From Nocardia mangyaensis (GTDB lineage Bacteria; Actinomycetota; Actinomycetes; Mycobacteriales; Mycobacteriaceae), in contig NZ_CP018082.1 of NCBI RefSeq assembly GCF_001886715.1, positions 4,216,001 to 4,280,000 on the forward strand: DNA of 64,000 nucleotides, in the 5' to 3' direction. A program made the translations under genes and the position numbers. Shown one piece after another: positions 50,309-60,618 of the stretch. The notes below the pieces were generated by a model that saw only the letters and a list, made by a program, of their open reading frames with translations, had not been told where the DNA came from and did not search any database. Each line of letters begins with the position of its first letter. Positions within the stretch are counted from its first letter, which is position 1.

Positions 50309-52261
50309 ATGACGCCAAGGCGACGGACGTGGATCGGGGCCACGACGGCCGCAGTGCTCACGCTGGGGGTACTGACGGGCTGTTCGACCGATGACAGGAC
50401 GAACGCGGAGTGCACCAGCACTCCCCACGGCACCCCGGTGACCGCGGCGACGCCCACCTCCGACGGCGCACCGACCACCCCGAATCTCAGCACCAACCCC
50501 GAGATCGCGTCGGGGTACCGCGCCGACATGACGGCCGTGCGCACCAGCACCTACGCGGTGTCGACAGCCAACCCGATCGCCACCGAGGCCGCGTGCCGGG
50601 TGCTGCGCGCGGGCGGAACGGCGACCGACGCGCTGGTCACCGCGCAGGCGGTGCTCGGCCTGGTCGAACCGCAGGCCTCCGGCATCGGCGGCGGCGCCTT
50701 CCTGGTGCACTACGACGCCAAGTCGCGCATGGTCGAGGCCTACGACGGCCGGGAAACCGCACCCGCCGCGGCGACCGAGAACTCCCTGCGCTGGATCAGC
50801 GATACCGACCGCACCGAACCGGTGCCCGACGCCCGCGCCAGCGGCCGTTCGATCGGCGTGCCCGGAGTGGTCCGGATGCTCGAACTCGCCCACCGCGAGC
50901 ACGGGATGACCTCCTGGCGGGAGCTCTTCGATCCCGCGATCAGCCTGGCCGACAGCGGTTTCGAGATCAGCCCGCGCCTGGCGGGCCAGATCGCCGAGTC
51001 GGCCGAGGACCTCGCCGCCGACGAGGGCGCGCGCGGCTATTTCCTCGAAGCCGACGGCTCACCGAAGAAATCCGGCACCGTGCTCACCAATCCGGCACTG
51101 TCCAAGACGCTGTCCACCATCGCCACCGACGGCGCGCAGGCGCTCTACACCGGCCCTCTCGCCCAGGACATCGTCGAAGCGGCGGGCAGCACGGCGGGCG
51201 GGCGTACCCCGAGCCTGCTGACCACCACCGATCTGGCCGAATACGAAGCGGTGAAGCGCACCGCGCTGTGCACGGGCTATCGCAAGTTCGAGCTGTGCGG
51301 CATGCCCGCGCCGTCCTCGGGCGGCAGCACCGTCGCCGCGACTCTCGGAATCCTGGCCAATTTCGATCTCGGCGCGCTCGGCCCGCACGACGTCGACCGC
51401 AACGGCGGCCGCCCCCAGGCCCAGGCCGTACACCTGATCTCCGAGGCCGAGCGACTCGCCTACGCCGACCGGAACAAGTACGTGGCGGACCCGGATTTCG
51501 TTCCGCTGCCAGGCAATTCGGCACTGTCGCTGGTGCACCCGCAGTACTTGAAGGAACGCTCGACCCTGATCGATCCGCTGCGCAGCATGGGTACCGCCGA
51601 ACCCGGCAACCTCGGTCCGGTCCCGCTGGGCGTCGGTCCGCAACCGCCCGAGCACGGCACCAGCCACGTCTCGGTGGTCGACAAGTACGGCAATGCCGCC
51701 GCGATGACCACGACGGTCGAGTCGGCGTTCGGTTCGTTCCATTTCGTCAACGGGTTCTTGCTGAACAATCAGCTCACCGACTTCGCCGCCGATCCGGTGG
51801 ACGCCGAGGGCATCCCGGTCGCCAACCGGCTGGAGCCGGGCAAGCGCCCGCGCAGCTCGATGGCGCCGACCCTGGTGTTCGACCGTGACGACAGCGGCAA
51901 CCGCGGTGACCTCGCCCTGGTGACGGGTTCGCCCGGCGGTTCGGTGATCATCCAGTTCGTCGTGAAAACCCTGATCGGCGCACTGGATTGGGGGCTGGAT
52001 CCGCAACAGGCGGTGTCCGGGGTGTCCTTCGGCGCGGCGAATACGCCGGTCACCGGGGTCGGCGGGGAGCATCCCGCGATCGATGCCACCGACAACGGCG
52101 ACAACGATCCCCTCGTTCAGCAGCTGCGCGCCATGGGCCACGAGGTCTCGGTGGCGCCGCAGGCCAGCGGGCTCAGCGCGCTGCGGCGCGACGACAAGGA
52201 CGGCTGGATCGGCGGGGCGGATCCCCGCCGGGAGGGTGTGGTGCTCGGCGACACCCGCTGA
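50309..52261 (+). CDS. ggt: gamma-glutamyltransferase lipoprotein
   Basis: A 650-aa exported N-terminal-nucleophile enzyme that hydrolyses or transfers gamma-glutamyl groups of glutathione-like peptides. The signal peptide ends in a lipobox LTGC (acyl cysteine about residue 25). Conserved parts are PIATEAACRVLRAGGTATDA, ASGIGGGAFLVHYD, PAPSSGGSTVAATLGIL, and the autocleavage/nucleophile Thr in PEHGTSHVSVVD (about residue 451). A later block has RPRSSMAPTLVF and TGSPGGSVIIQFV. Surface location suggests amino-acid scavenging or peptide turnover; actinobacteria with mycothiol may use other substrates. Confidence 0.94.
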   Translation: MTPRRRTWIGATTAAVLTLGVLTGCSTDDRTNAECTSTPHGTPVTAATPTSDGAPTTPNLSTNPEIASGYRADMTAVRTSTYAVSTANPIATEAACRVLRAGGTATDALVTAQAVLGLVEPQASGIGGGAFLVHYDAKSRMVEAYDGRETAPAAATENSLRWISDTDRTEPVPDARASGRSIGVPGVVRMLELAHREHGMTSWRELFDPAISLADSGFEISPRLAGQIAESAEDLAADEGARGYFLEADGSPKKSGTVLTNPALSKTLSTIATDGAQALYTGPLAQDIVEAAGSTAGGRTPSLLTTTDLAEYEAVKRTALCTGYRKFELCGMPAPSSGGSTVAATLGILANFDLGALGPHDVDRNGGRPQAQAVHLISEAERLAYADRNKYVADPDFVPLPGNSALSLVHPQYLKERSTLIDPLRSMGTAEPGNLGPVPLGVGPQPPEHGTSHVSVVDKYGNAAAMTTTVESAFGSFHFVNGFLLNNQLTDFAADPVDAEGIPVANRLEPGKRPRSSMAPTLVFDRDDSGNRGDLALVTGSPGGSVIIQFVVKTLIGALDWGLDPQQAVSGVSFGAANTPVTGVGGEHPAIDATDNGDNDPLVQQLRAMGHEVSVAPQASGLSALRRDDKDGWIGGADPRREGVVLGDTR

Positions 52262-52274
52262 GCGGTTCCCGGTG

Positions 52275-53126
52275 TCAGTCCGCGCGGCGGGCAGCCCAGA
52301 CGGTGCGTTCGGTCCGCAGGGCGAGGTCGTCGCGGCGTAGGACGCTGTGCGGGCTGCCGGTGTCGAGGAGGCGGTCGAGGGCGGCGAGGTCCTCGGCTGG
52401 GATCGTCTCGGCGACACGGTGGCGGACGCGTTGCAGCACGGTGAGTGCGTAGCGGCCGATCGCCGGATTTCGCTCACCCGCCATGTCGACGGCGAAGGTG
52501 TGTGTTCCCTCGACGGAGAACCCGGCCGCGGTCAGCATCGGACCCCAGTCCGCGCCCCGGTGGGGGACATGCTCGGCGTGGAAGCCGGTGGTCGCGGCGT
52601 GACACCGCTCCTCGAGCCCGGGGCGGTCGGCCGGAGCGGTCTCCGGCAGGAATCGCGGTAGCCCGGCCAGCTCGACGACGGCGAACAGGCCGCCGGGCCC
52701 GAGTGCGTCGTAGACCTTGCGCAGGGTGCGAGCGGGGTCTGCCATGTGGTGCATCGAGGCCGAGGCCCAGACCAGGTCCGGTGTGCCGAGGTCGGGCCAG
52801 TCGGCGGCGTCGAGGTCGGCCGTGACGGTGTGTACCCGGTCGAGAACGCCGGTGGCGCAGGCCTTGTCGTGGAGGCGGCGGAGGTGATCGACGGAGGAGT
52901 CGACCGCGAGGACGCGCGCATCGGGGAATCGCGCGAGCAGCGTGAACGTGCCCGCGCCGGTGCCGCTGCCCAGGTCGACGATCTCGCGCGGCGACGCCTG
53001 GACGGGCAGCCACGCGGCGATGGCGGTGGCGTACTCGGCGAGAATCTCGGCATCCAGGTCGAGGATCTCGGCCTGCGCGGTGACGGCCGCGGCCGTGTGG
53101 TGGGTGGTCGAGTGTGAATGGGCCAT
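52275..53126 (-). CDS. class I SAM-dependent methyltransferase
   Basis: A 283-aa methyltransferase. SAM motif I is IVDLGSGTGAGTFTLLARF (about residues 49-67), the following acidic end is VLAVDSS, motif II region TPDLVWASASMHHMAD, and post-motif LGPGGLFAVVELAG. A His/Thr-rich N-terminus (AHSHSTTHHTAAAVTA) precedes the domain. The ATG at 53126 is chosen, with a GTG two codons upstream possible. Substrate unknown. Downstream of, and co-directional with, the XRE-cupin regulator about 135 bp away. Confidence 0.85.
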   Translation of the reverse strand: MAHSHSTTHHTAAAVTAQAEILDLDAEILAEYATAIAAWLPVQASPREIVDLGSGTGAGTFTLLARFPDARVLAVDSSVDHLRRLHDKACATGVLDRVHTVTADLDAADWPDLGTPDLVWASASMHHMADPARTLRKVYDALGPGGLFAVVELAGLPRFLPETAPADRPGLEERCHAATTGFHAEHVPHRGADWGPMLTAAGFSVEGTHTFAVDMAGERNPAIGRYALTVLQRVRHRVAETIPAEDLAALDRLLDTGSPHSVLRRDDLALRTERTVWAARRAD

Positions 53127-53261
53127 GCTCACCACACTAGGTCGACATGCGCTTGAGGCAAGCTGCCTCCCAGTATTGGCAAGGAGGGCGCCGTCCGGGG
53201 TGCCCCACACGCAAACGCGCGGCGGTCGGCGGAGGTGGCACCCGCGAGCGCAGACCTCGCC

Positions 53262-53834
53262 TCACGCATTCTCGTCGTCGCGCTGATGACCTCGGCGAGC
53301 GTCCCGGTCGAAGATGCCGATGATCTCGCACGGGCCGCCTTCGGCCCCGATGGCGTGCGGCAGCATCGTGGGGAACTCGGCGGCCTGATTGGTCTCGACC
53401 CGGAAGCGCCGGTGACCGAGCATCAGGATCGCGGTGCCGGACAGCACGACCAGCCACTCCCGGCCGGGGTGCGCGCGCATTCGGGCGGGGTTGTCCGGCG
53501 GCGGTTCGGTCATCCGCTGGCGCACCACGCTCAGCCCCGGTTCCCCTTTGATCGCCCAGCGCATCAACCCATACGCGGCGTCGATCGTCGGACTGCTCAC
53601 GACATCGTCGGCGGCGGTCTCCACCAGCTGATCCAACGTGGTGTCCAGAGCCCGGGCCAGGGTGACCAACTGATCGAGCGCGAGCCGGCGCTGACCGTTC
53701 TCGATCCGCGACAGGGTGGACTGGCTCAGATGCGCGCGCGAAGCGAGTTCCTCCAGCGAGTACCCCTGCGCCACCCGCAACGCCCGGATGCGCTTGCGCA
53801 CGAGGCCGTCCAGCTCGCCATCTTCTTGCGTCAT
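53262..53834 (-). CDS. XRE family regulator with cupin domain
   Basis: A 190-aa regulator: helix-turn-helix at about residues 12-66 (LRVAQGYSLEELASRAHLSQSTLSRIENG) and a C-terminal cupin sensor at about residues 100-180 (HPGREWLVVLSGTAILMLGHRRFRV). Members sense small metabolites and often repress their own gene. The ATG at 53834 lies inside the palindrome 53832-53849, with a TAGGCT box seven bases upstream, so repression of a leaderless transcript is likely. The adjacent methyltransferase may be a target. Confidence 0.9.
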   Translation of the reverse strand: MTQEDGELDGLVRKRIRALRVAQGYSLEELASRAHLSQSTLSRIENGQRRLALDQLVTLARALDTTLDQLVETAADDVVSSPTIDAAYGLMRWAIKGEPGLSVVRQRMTEPPPDNPARMRAHPGREWLVVLSGTAILMLGHRRFRVETNQAAEFPTMLPHAIGAEGGPCEIIGIFDRDARRGHQRDDENA

Positions 53835-53849
53835 AGGCGAAAGCCTATG
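53832..53849. promoter_or_regulatory. palindrome over -10 and start codon of the XRE-cupin gene
   Basis: CATAGGC-GAAA-GCCTATG, perfect 7-bp arms. On the minus strand one arm supplies the TAGGCT -10 box and the other the ATG start codon. This is a natural autorepression site for the XRE-cupin protein. Confidence 0.65.
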
Positions 53850-53871
53850 TCCGTACCGCAAGGCGGAGCGA

Positions 53872-56121
<2,250 letters not shown>

Positions 56122-56161
56122 GTCTGCTTGCTCCGTATTCTTGGCGGCCGGGGCCGCGGGT

Positions 56162-56250
56162 TTCTCGGCCCTGGGGCCTCGATTCTTCCCTCCCGGCGGG
56201 CACTCCTTCGTCGCACCCTCTGGTCAGTCCAGAATCGAGGCGGCCGAGAA
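56162..56250 (-). promoter_or_regulatory. structured leader element upstream of ribBA
   Basis: Two contiguous perfect pairings close one domain: 56162-56170 with 56242-56250 (9 bp, TTCTCGGCC) and 56176-56186 with 56231-56241 (11 bp, GCCTCGATTCT). Together they make a 20-bp helix with a 5-nt bulge on one side, enclosing a 44-nt loop. A small GCGGCC-CC-GGCCGC hairpin lies between it and ribBA. It does not carry the conserved FMN riboswitch boxes. Confidence 0.6.
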
Positions 56251-56327
56251 CTGCCCTGAGGACGGCAATGAACTCCTACATTACGGCGTGCGGTCCCGCA
56301 GTTCGGTGACGCCCACCGTCTGCTGAG

Positions 56328-56951
56328 TCACCCTCGCTGAGCGAGTCGTTCCACGTACTTGGCGATCACGTCGACCTCGAGATTGACCGTGGTGCCGACC
56401 GGGGCTGTACCGAGGACCGTCAGCGCGAGGGTGGTCGGGATCAGGGAGACCTCGAACCAGTCGCGGTTGCCGTCGGCGGCCGCGTCGTCGGCGATGCCGA
56501 GTCCGGAGACGGTGAGCGAGACGCCGTCGACGGTGATCGAGCCCTTCTCCACCACATAGCGCGCGATGGCGTCGGGCAGCGAGATGCGCACGATCTCCCA
56601 GTTCTCCGAGGGGGTGCGCGAGAGCACGGTGCCGGTGCCGTCGACGTGGCCCTGCACGAGATGCCCGCCGAGGCGGCTGTCGAGGGCGGCCGCGCGCTCG
56701 AGGTTGACCCGGGAGCCCTCGACCAGGGCGCCGATGCTCGACCGGTTCAGCGTCTCGGCCATCACGTCGACCGTGAAGCTGTCGCCGTCGACCACGTCGA
56801 CCACGGTCAGACACACGCCGTTGACGGCGATCGAATCGCCGTGCCCGGCATCGGAAGTCACCAGCTTGCCGCGAATGGTCAGCCGGGCGGCGTCGGCCAG
56901 CTGTTCGGTGGCCACGATCTCGCCCAGCTCCTCGACGATCCCTGTGAACAT
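56328..56951 (-). CDS. ribC: riboflavin synthase (alpha chain)
   Basis: A 207-aa enzyme that dismutates two lumazines to riboflavin. The two homologous lumazine-binding halves are visible: MFTGIVEELGEIV...AVNGVCLTVVDVV (residues 1-90) and LVQGHVDGTGTVLSRTPSENWEIVRISLP...VDGVSLTVSG (about 98-190). The ATG has GGGAG upstream. First gene of ribC-ribBA-ribH-PH. Symbol ribE is used for the same enzyme in some species. Confidence 0.97.
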   Translation of the reverse strand: MFTGIVEELGEIVATEQLADAARLTIRGKLVTSDAGHGDSIAVNGVCLTVVDVVDGDSFTVDVMAETLNRSSIGALVEGSRVNLERAAALDSRLGGHLVQGHVDGTGTVLSRTPSENWEIVRISLPDAIARYVVEKGSITVDGVSLTVSGLGIADDAAADGNRDWFEVSLIPTTLALTVLGTAPVGTTVNLEVDVIAKYVERLAQRG

Positions 56952-57473
56952 GCCTGACTCCCTTGTCGCGTCGTCGGTACCCGTTCGGGCCCAACAGCCG
57001 ATGGGTGGCCGCTATTCCCGGCGGCCACCGTTCGCCGCACAGCCTAGTGGCGGGGCCGGTGAGCACGGTACCGGCCGGGATCGAACCCGACCGCACGCAT
57101 GATCAGGTCACCGGAAACGAACGCACGGGCATCGATGCGGCGGCGAATGTGTCTCGACATGACGATGCACCGCCGTCAATCATTCCGGCGGTTGTCCTTC
57201 AAACGAATTTTCGGTTACTCGGCCCCGTTAATTGAGCGGGCGCGCTACCGTCGTATTACCCGGGATGACGAACTCGAAACACGGTGATTCGAATGCTTGC
57301 GCCGCTCCCGCCATTGACGCAATATTGTTATGTCACCGATTCCCGCTGTTCAACGGCGTAATATCTCGGGGCGAAGCAGCCGCCGGGAGTTCGACCCAGG
57401 GATAGTCCACACACTCCAGGAAGTCAGCCAACACTGTGGGTCACATCAGTTTCGATACATGTGAGGGTGCCGC
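56952..57473. other. 522-bp divergent intergenic region
   Basis: No supported gene. The left part is the ribC leader: a hairpin of 9 bp (57004-57012 with 57021-57029), a second of 7 bp (57054-57060 with 57070-57076) and a TAGGCT hexamer on the minus strand (57042-57047). From about 57160 to 57350 the sequence is clearly less GC-rich than its surroundings and contains no convincing frame; it may hold promoters of the 57474 gene or be a relic. Confidence 0.5.
57004..57029 (-). promoter_or_regulatory. hairpin in the ribC leader
   Basis: Perfect 9-bp stem GGTGGCCGC/GCGGCCACC with an 8-nt loop, about 50 nt before the ribC start and just downstream of a TAGGCT box. It could attenuate or stabilise the rib transcript. 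Confidence 0.45.
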
Positions 57474-57944
57474 GTGAGCACACTGGTCGATTCCATACTG
57501 GAAATTCGTTGCGTCCGGTATCGGCGAGAACTACACCTACCCGCGGTGATCGACCCCGACTCCCGTCGCATCCTGCTGCAGATCGGCGCGCACTACGGCG
57601 CGGTCACCATGCCCGGCGATCTGGGCGAGCGGGTACAGGCCCGACTGCGCGGCGCCGCCATCGCGGGGCCGGTCGTCGACCATCCCCGGGCCCGGCGCTG
57701 GACCTTCCTCACCGGACCCTGCCGACCCGACACCCTCACGCCCACCGCGTCGGCCGAACTGTTCCGGCTCTACACCACGGTCGCGTGCCACGGCAGCCAG
57801 ATCGTGCTGCCCTCGCCCGAGGACGAGCGCACCGGCTATCGCACCTGGGTGCAGGCGCCGGATGCCGCAGACAATCGGCCGCCGCTGGACGCGGTGATCG
57901 AGGCGGTGCGGACACTGGGCGCCCGCAAACTCCGCTCCCTCTGA
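57474..57944 (+). CDS. conserved hypothetical protein, Nocardiaceae-like
   Basis: A 156-aa soluble protein whose function I cannot assign. It has VDSILEIRCVRYRRELHLPAV near the start, a central LGERVQARLRGAAIAGPVV and RRWTFLTGP, then ELFRLYTTVACHGSQIVLPSPEDE. The RRWTFLTGP-type motif recalls short actinobacterial proteins related to the N-terminal part of primase/polymerase-like families, but this is weak. GTG start without a strong ribosome binding site. Convergent with rpe, ten bases apart. Confidence 0.65.
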   Translation: MSTLVDSILEIRCVRYRRELHLPAVIDPDSRRILLQIGAHYGAVTMPGDLGERVQARLRGAAIAGPVVDHPRARRWTFLTGPCRPDTLTPTASAELFRLYTTVACHGSQIVLPSPEDERTGYRTWVQAPDAADNRPPLDAVIEAVRTLGARKLRSL

Positions 57945-57953
57945 ATCGCTTCG

Positions 57954-58646
57954 CTACGAAGCCCAGACAGTCGCGGCCTGACGGCGCAACGACTTCACCG
58001 CGGCACCGGGGTCGGCGGTGTTGTAGACCGCCGATCCGGCGACGAAACAATCGATACCGGCCGCCGCGGCCTGCTCGATGGTGTCGGCATTGATGCCGCC
58101 GTCGATTTCCACGACGAGCTGCAATTCACCCGAGTCGACCAGCCCGCGCACGATGCGCGCCTTCTCCAGCACGCTCGCGATGAACGATTGCCCGCCGAAA
58201 CCGGGTTCCACGCTCATGACCAGCAGGGTGTCGAATTCCCGCAGAATCTCCAGGTATGGCTCGATCGGGGTGTTCGGCTTCACCGACAGACCCGCTTTGC
58301 CGCCCGCGGCGCGGATGTCGCGGGCGACCGCGATCGGATCCTCGGTGGCCTCGGCGTGGAAAGTGACGTTGTAGGCGCCCGCCTCCGCGTAGCCCGGCGC
58401 CCAGCGACCCGGATTGTCGATCATCAGGTGGCAGTCGAGCGGGATGTCGGTCGCTTTCAGCAAGCTCTCCACCACGGGCAGGCCGAGTGTGAGATTGGGC
58501 ACGAAGTGACCGTCCATGACGTCCACATGCAGCCAATCGGAGCCCTCGACGGCGGCGGCCTCGTCGGCCAGATGCGCGAAGTCCGCAGACAGGATGGACG
58601 GAGCGATCATGGGCTGATCGGTGCGGGAGAAGGTGGGGGTGGACAC
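57954..58646 (-). CDS. rpe: ribulose-phosphate 3-epimerase
   Basis: A 230-aa TIM-barrel enzyme interconverting ribulose-5-phosphate and xylulose-5-phosphate. Family motifs are [45 protein letters not shown] and [13 protein letters not shown] 58646 follows a TACACT box by eight bases, suggesting a leaderless start; an ATG 12 codons in is the alternative. It complements the pentose phosphate operon at 26-33 kb. Confidence 0.97.
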   Translation of the reverse strand: MSTPTFSRTDQPMIAPSILSADFAHLADEAAAVEGSDWLHVDVMDGHFVPNLTLGLPVVESLLKATDIPLDCHLMIDNPGRWAPGYAEAGAYNVTFHAEATEDPIAVARDIRAAGGKAGLSVKPNTPIEPYLEILREFDTLLVMSVEPGFGGQSFIASVLEKARIVRGLVDSGELQLVVEIDGGINADTIEQAAAAGIDCFVAGSAVYNTADPGAAVKSLRRQAATVWAS

Positions 58647-58654
58647 AGCGCGCC

Positions 58655-58660
58655 AGTGTA
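58655..58660 (-). promoter_or_regulatory. TACACT -10 box for leaderless rpe
   Basis: On the minus strand TACACT is followed by eight bases and the rpe GTG, with no ribosome binding site in the gap. Confidence 0.45.
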
Positions 58661-58670
58661 CCGACCAAAT

Positions 58671-58701
58671 GGTGATTGCCCTCCACGGTTGTGGGTAGCC
58701 T
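58671..58701 (+). promoter_or_regulatory. candidate SigF/SigB-type promoter of rsbW-sigF
   Basis: GGTGAT (58671-58676), 16 bp, then GGGTA (58693-58697) approximates the GTTT-N15-17-GGGTA pattern of the SigF/SigB group. A TAGCCT box (58696-58701) overlaps it and ends seven bases before the GTG start. Autoregulation by SigF is inferred. Confidence 0.4.
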
Positions 58702-58708
58702 GCATAGG

Positions 58709-59131
58709 GTGACCAATATTTCGGCGGAGCAAGGGCTGTTCAGCGCCCCGGTGGAGATTCGCGTAGCAGCATCGTTGACCCAGCTGCCGATCCTGCGCGG
58801 GTTGGCCGAAACCCTGGTTCTACTCAGCGATTTCACCCTCGACGAGGTGGCCGACGTGCGCCTCGCCGTGGACGAGGTGTGCTCGACCCTCATCGCGATC
58901 GCCGCGCCCGGCTCGCTGCTCACCTGCGAATTCGTCGTCGGTGACACCGAATTGCTGGTCCGCGTCGACGGCGTCGCGGGTCGTGCGGGCATGCCCGATC
59001 AACGCAGTTTCGGCTGGCACGTGCTGCGCACGCTCAGTGACGAGGTCACCGCTGAGCAGCAGGGCTTCGACCCGGCGGTGTCCGGGTATCCGACGACGGT
59101 CCGATTCCGTCGGGTCCGGGGGAAGGCGTAG
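58709..59131 (+). CDS. rsbW: RsbW/UsfX-type anti-sigma factor
   Basis: A 140-aa GHKL-fold kinase-like anti-sigma factor expected to sequester the sigma factor encoded next. Shared with mycobacterial UsfX/Rsb[41 protein letters not shown] (N-box, Asn replaced by Asp/Glu-rich residues), and [13 protein letters not shown]. Its stop overlaps the sigma-factor GTG by one base. No anti-anti-sigma factor is adjacent. Confidence 0.9.
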   Translation: MTNISAEQGLFSAPVEIRVAASLTQLPILRGLAETLVLLSDFTLDEVADVRLAVDEVCSTLIAIAAPGSLLTCEFVVGDTELLVRVDGVAGRAGMPDQRSFGWHVLRTLSDEVTAEQQGFDPAVSGYPTTVRFRRVRGKA

Positions 59132-60033
59132 TGCACGGCGAGGACACCACCGAAGACCACAGACCCGACCAGCAGACACCCACCGAAGCCAACGGCACCG
59201 AGAAACCCGCCGCCGAGGCCGAGCCCCTGGTCGAGGCGGAACAGACCCCGGCCGAGGAGACCGAGCCCCCCGCGCCGGTGTCGGGCTACGACGACGTCAG
59301 CGCGCTGTTCGAACGGCTCGCGGCGACCGAACCGGGCAGTGTCGCGCACGCCGTGGCACGCGACGCGTTGATCAATCGCTGCATTCCGCTGGCCGATCAC
59401 ATCGCCCGGAAGTTCAGCGGTCGCGGTGAGCCCTTCGACGATCTGTCACAGGTGGCCCGGGTCGGTCTGGTGCACGCGGTCGATCGCTTCGATCTGAGCC
59501 GCGGCTCGAACTTCCTGTCGTTCGCGGTGCCGACGATCATGGGCGAGGTCCGACGCTATTTCCGCGACAACACCTGGGCGATGCGAGTTCCGCGCCGGGT
59601 CAAGGAGACCCATCTGCGCATCGGCGCCGCGGTCGATCAGCTCTCGCAGCGCCTCGGCCGCTCCCCCACGGCCAAGGAGATCGCGGCCGAACTCGACGTG
59701 GACCCCGACGAGGTCACCCAGGCGGTGATCGCGGGCAACGCGTATCAGCCCACCTCGATCGATGCCGCCTCGGTCGGTCGCGACAGCGATGCCTCCCTGC
59801 TCGACACCCTCGGCGAGGAGGAAGCGCAGTTCGACCGGGTCGAGGAGTACATCGCGGTGCGGCCGCTGCTGGCGGGGCTGCCCGAACGGGAACGCCGCAT
59901 CCTGACGATGCGGTTCTTCGAGTCGATGACCCAGACGCAGATCGCCTCGCAGCTGGGCATCTCGCAGATGCACGTGTCCCGGATCCTCGCGAAAACCCTT
60001 GCCCGCCTGCGGGAACTGTCCGAACGGGACTGA
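59131..60033 (+). CDS. sigF: SigF/SigB family stress sigma factor
   Basis: A 300-aa sigma-70 group 3 factor. About 50 acidic, Pro/Glu-rich residues at the N-terminus precede region 2 (EPFDDLSQVARVGLVHAVDRFD, SFAVPTIMGEVRRYFRD), region 3 (VPRRVKETHLRIGAAVDQL) and region 4 (LPERERRILTMRFFESMTQTQIASQLGISQMHVSRI). It directs stress or stationary-phase genes and is controlled by the adjacent RsbW. Confidence 0.93.
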   Translation: MHGEDTTEDHRPDQQTPTEANGTEKPAAEAEPLVEAEQTPAEETEPPAPVSGYDDVSALFERLAATEPGSVAHAVARDALINRCIPLADHIARKFSGRGEPFDDLSQVARVGLVHAVDRFDLSRGSNFLSFAVPTIMGEVRRYFRDNTWAMRVPRRVKETHLRIGAAVDQLSQRLGRSPTAKEIAAELDVDPDEVTQAVIAGNAYQPTSIDAASVGRDSDASLLDTLGEEEAQFDRVEEYIAVRPLLAGLPERERRILTMRFFESMTQTQIASQLGISQMHVSRILAKTLARLRELSERD

Positions 60034-60052
60034 GCTCACCCGGACAAGCGGA

Positions 60053-60400
60053 TCACTGCGCGGCGGACCGTTCGCGACGTAGTCGCGCGGGCGCTCGTAG
60101 CCACCAGGCGCTGTCGACCAGCTCGGCGAGCTGACCGGGGTCAACCACCGTGAGGTCGACGAGCACGAACGGGTGACCGTCGTAGTGCGGGGTCGTGTAG
60201 AACGCCGGATCATCGGAGGCCAGGAGCGCCTCCTTCTCCGCCAGGTCGCACAGCAGGGCGAGACCGCCCTCGGCTTCGACGCGCAGGCGCGCGAAGCCCT
60301 TACCACCCACTTTCAGGCCGGGACTGCGCCACCAGGTGCCTTCCTCCACACCCGGCAGCGCGGTCGCCACCGCCACCACTTGCTCCCATGTCATCGGCAT
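60053..60400 (-). CDS. MmcQ/YjbR family protein
   Basis: A 115-aa small protein of the MmcQ/YjbR (CyaY-like fold) family, reported as possibly DNA-binding but of unclear function. It shows EEGTWWRSPGLKVGGKGFARLR, YTTPHYDGHPFVLVDL and LVDSAWWLRAPARLRRE. Two ATGs (60400 and 60394) are close together. Convergent with sigF, 19 bp apart. Confidence 0.88.
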   Translation of the reverse strand: MPMTWEQVVAVATALPGVEEGTWWRSPGLKVGGKGFARLRVEAEGGLALLCDLAEKEALLASDDPAFYTTPHYDGHPFVLVDLTVVDPGQLAELVDSAWWLRAPARLRRERSAAQ

Positions 60401-60618
60401 GTGCTGATTCTGCTCTGCTGATGCCGGGTCAGGCTTGGACGAATGTCGCGTCGTACTCGGCCCGGCCCGCTGTGCACCTCCACCAGCAACGGCGGGGTCC
60501 AGCGGCCGCGGCTGCCGTCGAGCGGCGGCGCTATGGCCTGGCCGCCGACCTCGTCGCTCGACGACGCGCCGTACCGATCAGCGTGTCGGTAGGCGTGGGC
60601 CGTCGGCGGCGGGCTCGG

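Noticed and set aside
56122..56327. FMN riboswitch before ribBA
   Set aside because: A CAGGGCAG stretch resembles one box, but the GGTGAAATTCC and ACCGGCGGT consensus segments are absent, so it is not a canonical FMN riboswitch.
57099..57287. Possible 62-aa gene in the rib upstream gap
   Set aside because: Arg-rich translation, no ribosome binding site, no domain; likely chance.
60401..60618. Gene or gene remnant between the MmcQ/YjbR gene and rsmB
   Set aside because: I translated several frames and found no convincing start, motif or length.
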